From: Oscillospiraceae bacterium
GTDB taxonomy: Bacteria > Bacillota > Clostridia > Oscillospirales > Oscillospiraceae
Length of the DNA: 64,000 bases
Direction of reading: 5' to 3'
NCBI GenBank assembly: GCA_910575695.1
Contig: CAJTGJ010000001.1
Span: 62,001-126,000 of the forward strand
Shown here: positions 59,398 through 64,000 of the stretch, piece after piece
Position numbering within the stretch: the first letter of the stretch is position 1
Layout: each line of letters begins with the position of its first letter
Notes under the pieces: generated by a model
The model's database searches: none
What the model was told of the DNA's origin: nothing
What the model saw: only the letters and a program-made list of their open reading frames with translations
Program-made: the position numbers and the translations under genes

Positions 59398-60744
59398 TTA
59401 ATTCCGGGCCTTCCGCCCCGACGCGCCGGGTATGTTCAGCTCGTCCCGGTATTTCGCCACCGTGCGCCGGGAGATGGGGCATCCCCCCGCCGCCAGCGCC
59501 TCGCACAGCTTCTGGTCGGACAGGGGATGGGCCTTGTCCTCCCCGCCGATGAGCCGCTTCAGCGCCGCCTTTGCCGCCGCGCCGCCCATATCGCCCCCCG
59601 CGCCGCCCCGGGAGAAGAACCAGCCCAGGGGATACACTCCCCGCTGGCACTGCAAATACTTCTCCCGCACCGCACGGCTGACGGTGGATTCGTGAATGCC
59701 CACCTCGTCCGCCACGTCCGCCATGCGCAGGGGCCGCAGGGCCTGCTCCCCAACCCGGAAGAACTCCTCCTGCCGCTCCACGATGGCCTGGGCGCACCGC
59801 AGGAGTGTGTCCCGCCGCTGGCCGATGGCCCCCAGCACGTCCTGGGCCGCCTGCACCTTTTTCCGCAGGTACTCCTTCACCTCGGGCTGGCCGGAGTTGG
59901 CCAGCAGCTCCCGGTAATAGCCGTTGATCTGGAAAGCGGGGCGCTCCCCGGCCCGGGCCTTTGCCACGAAATGGCCGTCCTGCTCCTCCACAAAGATGTC
60001 GGGGTAGACGTAGGCGGTCTGTCCCGGCTGCTCGAACACCGCGCCGGGGCGGGGGTCCAGCTCCCGGATGGCCTTCCGCGCCGCCGCCACCTCGTCCACC
60101 GTCACCCCCAGCTTGTCCGCGATACAGCGGAACCGGCACCGGGCCAGGGCCTCCAGATGGTCCCGGACGATGGCCAGGGCCGGACCGTCCACCCCCGCCC
60201 GCTCCAGCTGGAGGGCCAGGCACTGGGACAGGTTTTCCGCCCCCACCCCGGCGGGCTCCAGGGTGCGCAGCACCGCCGCCCCCCGCTCCAGCAGGGGCAG
60301 GGGGATGCCGCTGTCCCCGGCCAGCTCGTCCAGCGGCGTGCGCAGATAGCCGTCCCCGTCCAGGCAGGAGGCCAGGAACTTCACCGTCCGGGCGGTGTCC
60401 CCGTCCAGCCGCAGCCGGTCCAGCTGGCGGGCGGCGAACTGGGGGAGGGTCTCCTCCAGCCCGCCGCTGACGCCGATGCGGGCGATGGGGTCGTCCTCAT
60501 ACTCCCACAGGCCCTGATAATAGCGGTTCTGCCGGTCGTTGTCCGCCAGCCACCGCAGATGCTGGAGCCGCTCGTCCTCCCGGTCCGGCTCCGCCGGGGC
60601 GGCGTCGTTCAGGTCCACCACCGGGTTTTCCTGGGCAAGCTCCTGTAAATAGTCCCACAGCTCCGTCGTGCTCATCTGGAGCACCTCCAGCCGCTGGATC
60701 TGCCGCTGGTCCAGCTGCTGGGTCTGCTTTTGCAACAACTCCAC
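59398..60744 (-). CDS. rpoN: RNA polymerase sigma-54 factor
   Basis: 448 aa. Region I is Gln-rich (QKQTQQLDQRQIQRLEVLQM), the core-binding region shows PAGVGAENLSQCLALQLE, the HTH is MADVADEVGIHESTVSRAVR, and the RpoN box is ISRRTVAKYRDEL. Directs transcription from -24/-12 promoters with AAA+ activators, none of which is in the window. GTG start with GGGAGATC upstream. It lies 39 nt after the Sel1-repeat gene, so the two may be cotranscribed. Confidence 0.95.
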   Translation of the reverse strand: MELLQKQTQQLDQRQIQRLEVLQMSTTELWDYLQELAQENPVVDLNDAAPAEPDREDERLQHLRWLADNDRQNRYYQGLWEYEDDPIARIGVSGGLEETLPQFAARQLDRLRLDGDTARTVKFLASCLDGDGYLRTPLDELAGDSGIPLPLLERGAAVLRTLEPAGVGAENLSQCLALQLERAGVDGPALAIVRDHLEALARCRFRCIADKLGVTVDEVAAARKAIRELDPRPGAVFEQPGQTAYVYPDIFVEEQDGHFVAKARAGERPAFQINGYYRELLANSGQPEVKEYLRKKVQAAQDVLGAIGQRRDTLLRCAQAIVERQEEFFRVGEQALRPLRMADVADEVGIHESTVSRAVREKYLQCQRGVYPLGWFFSRGGAGGDMGGAAAKAALKRLIGGEDKAHPLSDQKLCEALAAGGCPISRRTVAKYRDELNIPGASGRKARN

Positions 60745-60783
60745 GGCCTGATCTCCCTTCTCTGTATGCTCCGCAGCGTGCCG

Positions 60784-63700
60784 TTACTTCTTCCCGAAGG
60801 GCCACCAGCCCTTTTTCTCCTTCTTGGGCGCGGGGGCCGGGGCGGGGCGGGGGGCCGGAGCGGCTTTCACCGGAGCCGGGGCGCTTTCCCCCGGGTTCAA
60901 GCGCTCCAGAGCTTCCCGGGACTTCTTGTGCCCCTTGTCCGCCGCCTTCTGGTAGAACTTTTTGGCCTTCTCCATGTCCCGCTCCACGCCGGTACCCTTC
61001 TCATAGCACTGGCCCAGCAGGTACATCCCCCGGGCGCTGTCCTTCTCCGCGGCCCGCTGGAACAGGGCGGCGGCATGGGCCTGGTCCTGCTCCGCGCCGC
61101 AGCCCCGGAGGAAGCACTCCCCCAGGGAGCAGGTGCCGTCCATATGCCCGCCCTTATCCGCCAGGATGTACAGCCGCACCGCCTCGCCGGGGTCTTTTTC
61201 CACGCCGTAGCCGTTCTCGTAGCACTCGCCCAGCAGGAATTCCGCCCGGTGGTAGCCCTGCTCCGCGGCCTTGGCAAACCACTGCGCCGCCTGGGCGTCG
61301 TCCTCCTCCACGGCGATGCCGTGGTAGTAGAAGAAGCCCAGATTGCACATGGCCCGGGCATTGCCCCGCTCCGCCGCTTCGCGGTACAGCTCCGCCGCCC
61401 GCTTCTTGTCCTCCACCACGCCGTGGCCCAGCTCGTAGCACAGGCCCAGGGAGCAGGTGCCCGCGGCGTAGCCCCCCTCGTGGGAAACGGTGTACAGCCG
61501 GGCGGCTTCGTTGATGTCCTTTTCCACGCCGTAGCCATATTCGTAGCACTCGCCCAGCAGGTAGCGGGCCCGGGCGCTGCCCTGCTCCGACGCCTTGCGG
61601 AACCACTTCACCGCCTCCGCGTCGTTTATCTCCACGCCGATGCCCTGATAGAGGCAGTAGCCGTAATTGCACTGGGCCCAGGCGCTGCCCTGCCTGGCGG
61701 CCTCCAGGTAGAGCTGCGCGGCCCGCTCCCGGTCCATCACTACGCCCTTGCCGAACTCATAGCACACGCCCAGGGCGCAGGTGGCGCTGGGGTACTGCTG
61801 TTCGTGGGCCTTGCGGTACAGCTCCACCGCCTGTTCCATGTCCCGCTCCACGCCCACGCCGCTCTCGTAGCACTCGGCCAGCAGGTTCTGGGCCCGGGGC
61901 TGGCCCGCCTCGGCGGCTTTGACAAACCACTTTACCGCCTCCGCGCCGTCCTCCGGCACGCCGATTCCCCGGTAATAGCAGAACCCCAGATTGCACTGGG
62001 CCCGGACATAGCCCTGCTCCGCCGCCTGCCGGTACAGCTCCACCGCCCGGGGCAGATCCTGCTCCACGCCGGTGCCCAGCTCGTAGCACAGCCCCAGGGA
62101 GCAGGTCGCCGCCGGGAAGCCGGCCTCGTGGGACTTCTGGAACAGCTCAAAGGCCCGGGCCTCGTCCTGCTCCACGCCGTAGCCGTTGTCGTAGCACTCC
62201 CCCAAAAGCTGGAGGGCCCGGGGGTAATCCTGCTCCGCCGCCCGGGTGAACCACCGGACGGCCTCCTTGTCGTTCATCTCGGTGCCGATCCCCTGGTAGT
62301 AGCAGAAGCCCAGGTTGCACTGGGCCCGGGCCTCTCCCGCCTCGGCGGCCTTCCGATACAGCTCCACCGCCCGGGCCTTGTCCATCTCCACGCCGATGCC
62401 CAGCTCGTAGCACAGGCCCAGGGCGCAGGCGCCCTGGGGGTGGCCCTTTCCGTCCGCCTGTATGTACAGCTCCACCGCCTTTTCCGGGTCCTTTTCCACG
62501 CCGAAGCCGCCCTCATAGCACTGCCCCAGCAGGAACAAGGCCCGTCCGTGGCCCTGCTGGGCGGACTTTTCAAACCAGGCCGCCGCCTGGGCGTCGTCCT
62601 CCTCCACGCCGATGCCCCGGTAGTAGCAGTAGCCCAGATTGCACTGGGCCCGGGCGTCCCCGGCCTCAGCGGCCTGGGTGTAGAACCCGACGGCCCGGTC
62701 CAGGTCCTGTTCCACCCCCCGGCCCAGCTCGTAGCACAGCCCCAGGGCGCAGGTGCTGGGGGGATAGCCCCCCTCGCTGGCGGCCTGGTACAGGCGCACC
62801 GCCTTGTCCTGGTCCTGCTCCACGCCGTACCCGAAGTCGTAGCAGTCGCCCAGCAGGCCCAGGGCGCGGGGATAGCCCTCCTCCGCCGCCTGGGCGAACC
62901 ACTTGACGGCCTCTTTGTCGTCCACCTCGGCGCCGATGCCCCGGTAGTAGCAGAAGCCCAGGTTGCACTGGGCGGGCACGTAGCCCCGCTCCGCCGCCTC
63001 CCGGTACAGCTCCACCGCCCGGGGCATATCCTGCTCCACCCCGGCGCCCAGCTCGCAGCACAGGCCCAGGGCGCAGATGGCGGGGGGATAGCTGTCCTCC
63101 CCCTCGCTGGCCTGGGCGTACAGCTCCGCCGCCTTTGCCTCGTCCTTCTCCACGCCGTTGCCGTACTCATAGCACTGGCCCAGCAGGAAGATGCCCTTGG
63201 CGTACCCCTCTTCGGCGCACTGGCGGTACAGCTCCGCCGCCTTTTCCTCGTTTTTCTCCAGGCCGATGCCCCGGTCATAGCACACGCCCAGGGCGCAGGT
63301 GCCCGCGTCGTATTTCTGCTCGTGGGCGGCAAGGTACAGCTCCACCGCTTTTGCCTCGTCCTTGTCCACCCCCAGCCCGTTTTCATAGCACTCGCCCAGA
63401 AGGACCTGGGCCCGGGGGTACTCCTGCTGGGCGGCTTTGGCAAACCAGCCCACCGCCTCCTCATAGTCCTGGTCCAGCCCGATGCCCCGGTAGTAGAAAA
63501 AGCCCAGATTGCACTGGGCGGGGGGGTAGTCCTGCTCTCCCGCCTCCCGGTACAGCTCCGCCGCCCGCAGTTTGTCCATGTCAACCCCGGTGCCGATCTC
63601 GTAGCACAGCCCCAGCTCGCACTGGGCGGGGGGGTAGCCCTGCTCCGCCGCCAGGGCGAGCTGCTGCACGCCCTTTTCCGGGTTCTTTTCTGTGCCGATG

Positions 63701-64000
63701 CCCCGCAGCCAGCACAGGCCCAGGCCGTACTGGGCGGAGATGTGGTCCCCGTCCGCCGCCTTGACGAACCAGCGGAAAGCCTCCTCCCCGTCCCGGGGGG
63801 CGCCTCCGGTGCCGTTGCAGTAGTTCATGGCCACCTTGTACTGGGCGTCCAGGTCGCCCTCCTCGGCGGCCTCCAGCAGCTCCCGGAAGGACTGCTCCTT
63901 CTTGGCTGACACATCCGCCATGCTCTGAAGCACCTCGGGGCTGAAGTACACCATAACGGTGTCCTCGTCCTGCCCGCCGGAGGTGATGCCGTCGTTTCTC
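60784..64000 (-). CDS. Giant Sel1-repeat protein (possibly truncated by the window edge)
   Basis: At least 1056 aa from the Met at 63954; the frame stays open to the edge with protein-like residues (GITSGGQDEDTV), so the true start may be outside. About 27 consecutive 36-residue Sel1 repeats (pattern A..LG.CY..G.GVE.D..EAV.LY..AAE.GY). They fall into a repeating trio: CALGLCYELG, AQCNLGFCYYRGIG...KWF and A..LLGECYENGYGVEKD. No signal peptide. The C-terminus is a Pro/Ala linker and a Lys/Trp tail (KKEKKGWWPFGKK) that could touch a membrane or partner. Expected protein-interaction scaffold; partner unknown. Confidence 0.9.
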   Translation of the reverse strand, partial: RNDGITSGGQDEDTVMVYFSPEVLQSMADVSAKKEQSFRELLEAAEEGDLDAQYKVAMNYCNGTGGAPRDGEEAFRWFVKAADGDHISAQYGLGLCWLRGIGTEKNPEKGVQQLALAAEQGYPPAQCELGLCYEIGTGVDMDKLRAAELYREAGEQDYPPAQCNLGFFYYRGIGLDQDYEEAVGWFAKAAQQEYPRAQVLLGECYENGLGVDKDEAKAVELYLAAHEQKYDAGTCALGVCYDRGIGLEKNEEKAAELYRQCAEEGYAKGIFLLGQCYEYGNGVEKDEAKAAELYAQASEGEDSYPPAICALGLCCELGAGVEQDMPRAVELYREAAERGYVPAQCNLGFCYYRGIGAEVDDKEAVKWFAQAAEEGYPRALGLLGDCYDFGYGVEQDQDKAVRLYQAASEGGYPPSTCALGLCYELGRGVEQDLDRAVGFYTQAAEAGDARAQCNLGYCYYRGIGVEEDDAQAAAWFEKSAQQGHGRALFLLGQCYEGGFGVEKDPEKAVELYIQADGKGHPQGACALGLCYELGIGVEMDKARAVELYRKAAEAGEARAQCNLGFCYYQGIGTEMNDKEAVRWFTRAAEQDYPRALQLLGECYDNGYGVEQDEARAFELFQKSHEAGFPAATCSLGLCYELGTGVEQDLPRAVELYRQAAEQGYVRAQCNLGFCYYRGIGVPEDGAEAVKWFVKAAEAGQPRAQNLLAECYESGVGVERDMEQAVELYRKAHEQQYPSATCALGVCYEFGKGVVMDRERAAQLYLEAARQGSAWAQCNYGYCLYQGIGVEINDAEAVKWFRKASEQGSARARYLLGECYEYGYGVEKDINEAARLYTVSHEGGYAAGTCSLGLCYELGHGVVEDKKRAAELYREAAERGNARAMCNLGFFYYHGIAVEEDDAQAAQWFAKAAEQGYHRAEFLLGECYENGYGVEKDPGEAVRLYILADKGGHMDGTCSLGECFLRGCGAEQDQAHAAALFQRAAEKDSARGMYLLGQCYEKGTGVERDMEKAKKFYQKAADKGHKKSREALERLNPGESAPAPVKAAPAPRPAPAPAPKKEKKGWWPFGKK

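Noticed and set aside
60730-63909. 1059-codon open frame antisense to the Sel1-repeat gene
   Set aside because: Mirrors the 108-residue repeat of the sense gene, so the repetitive look is inherited. No recognisable motif, and the sense strand is unmistakably Sel1.
60784-63954. Regular ~108-nt periodicity suggesting a CRISPR or tandem DNA repeat
   Set aside because: The period equals one Sel1 repeat of 36 codons, units are diverged at the base level and there are no spacer-like unique segments. No CRISPR array or cas gene was seen anywhere.

Overview
The window comes from a high-GC, low-AT-codon Firmicute of the Oscillospiraceae type (Flavonifractor / Lawsonibacter / Pseudoflavonifractor-like). 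I infer this from the complete crt-hbd-bcd-etfB-etfA butyryl-CoA operon, a sporulation gene (spoIID), Clostridia-style housekeeping clusters, strong GC bias at third codon positions, and consensus TTGnnn-N17-TATAAT promoters. No tRNA, rRNA operon or CRISPR array was seen. The only large RNA gene is tmRNA (ssrA).

Layout. 1-2.4 kb: accessory block lying against the 3' end of ssrA, with three small minus-strand genes, two plus-strand XRE regulators and an operator-bearing divergent promoter. 2.4-3.9 kb: trans-translation cluster ssrA - cyclophilin - smpB. 4.1-8.4 kb: secreted copper-amine-oxidase-N-domain protein, murI, DUF1934 gene, argS. 8.4-9.9 kb: three-gene XRE module between two inverted copies of a structured ~300-nt repeat (family R). 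10-19.5 kb: rimP-nusA-ylxR-L7Ae-infB, then rbfA-nrnA-truB-ribF-DUF554, split between infB and rbfA by a divergent XRE / small-protein pair. 19.9-25 kb: butyrate operon. 25-33 kb: DUF6514-like gene, P-loop ATPase, FeFe hydrogenase-like protein, leuS, rpsU, TetR regulator. 33-37.5 kb: pcrA and RNase J on the minus strand. 38-44.6 kb: PPOX-family flavoprotein, CDF transporter, two-component system followed by an HtrA protease, birA. 44.6-53.2 kb: citrate synthase, spoIID, hexapeptide acetyltransferase, LTA-synthase-like sulfatase, VanZ and lipid kinase, azlCD. 53.2-58.6 kb: third R repeat, then tuf-fusA-rpsG-rpsL-L7Ae (str operon, minus). 58.7-64 kb: another XRE / small-protein pair, rpoN, and a protein of at least 27 Sel1 repeats cut by the window edge.

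The chromosome backbone is ordinary. The unusual material is (i) families of dispersed, hairpin-rich non-coding repeats (R, B and C) that sit at gene ends or inside operons, with compensatory changes between R copies, and (ii) four small modules in which an XRE regulator is paired, usually divergently, with a tiny gene of unknown function across a promoter carrying a palindrome. One module is bounded by inverted R repeats, one splits the infB/rbfA cluster, and one abuts ssrA. These are the best candidates for an undescribed system. All product names are from reading motifs; no database search was run.
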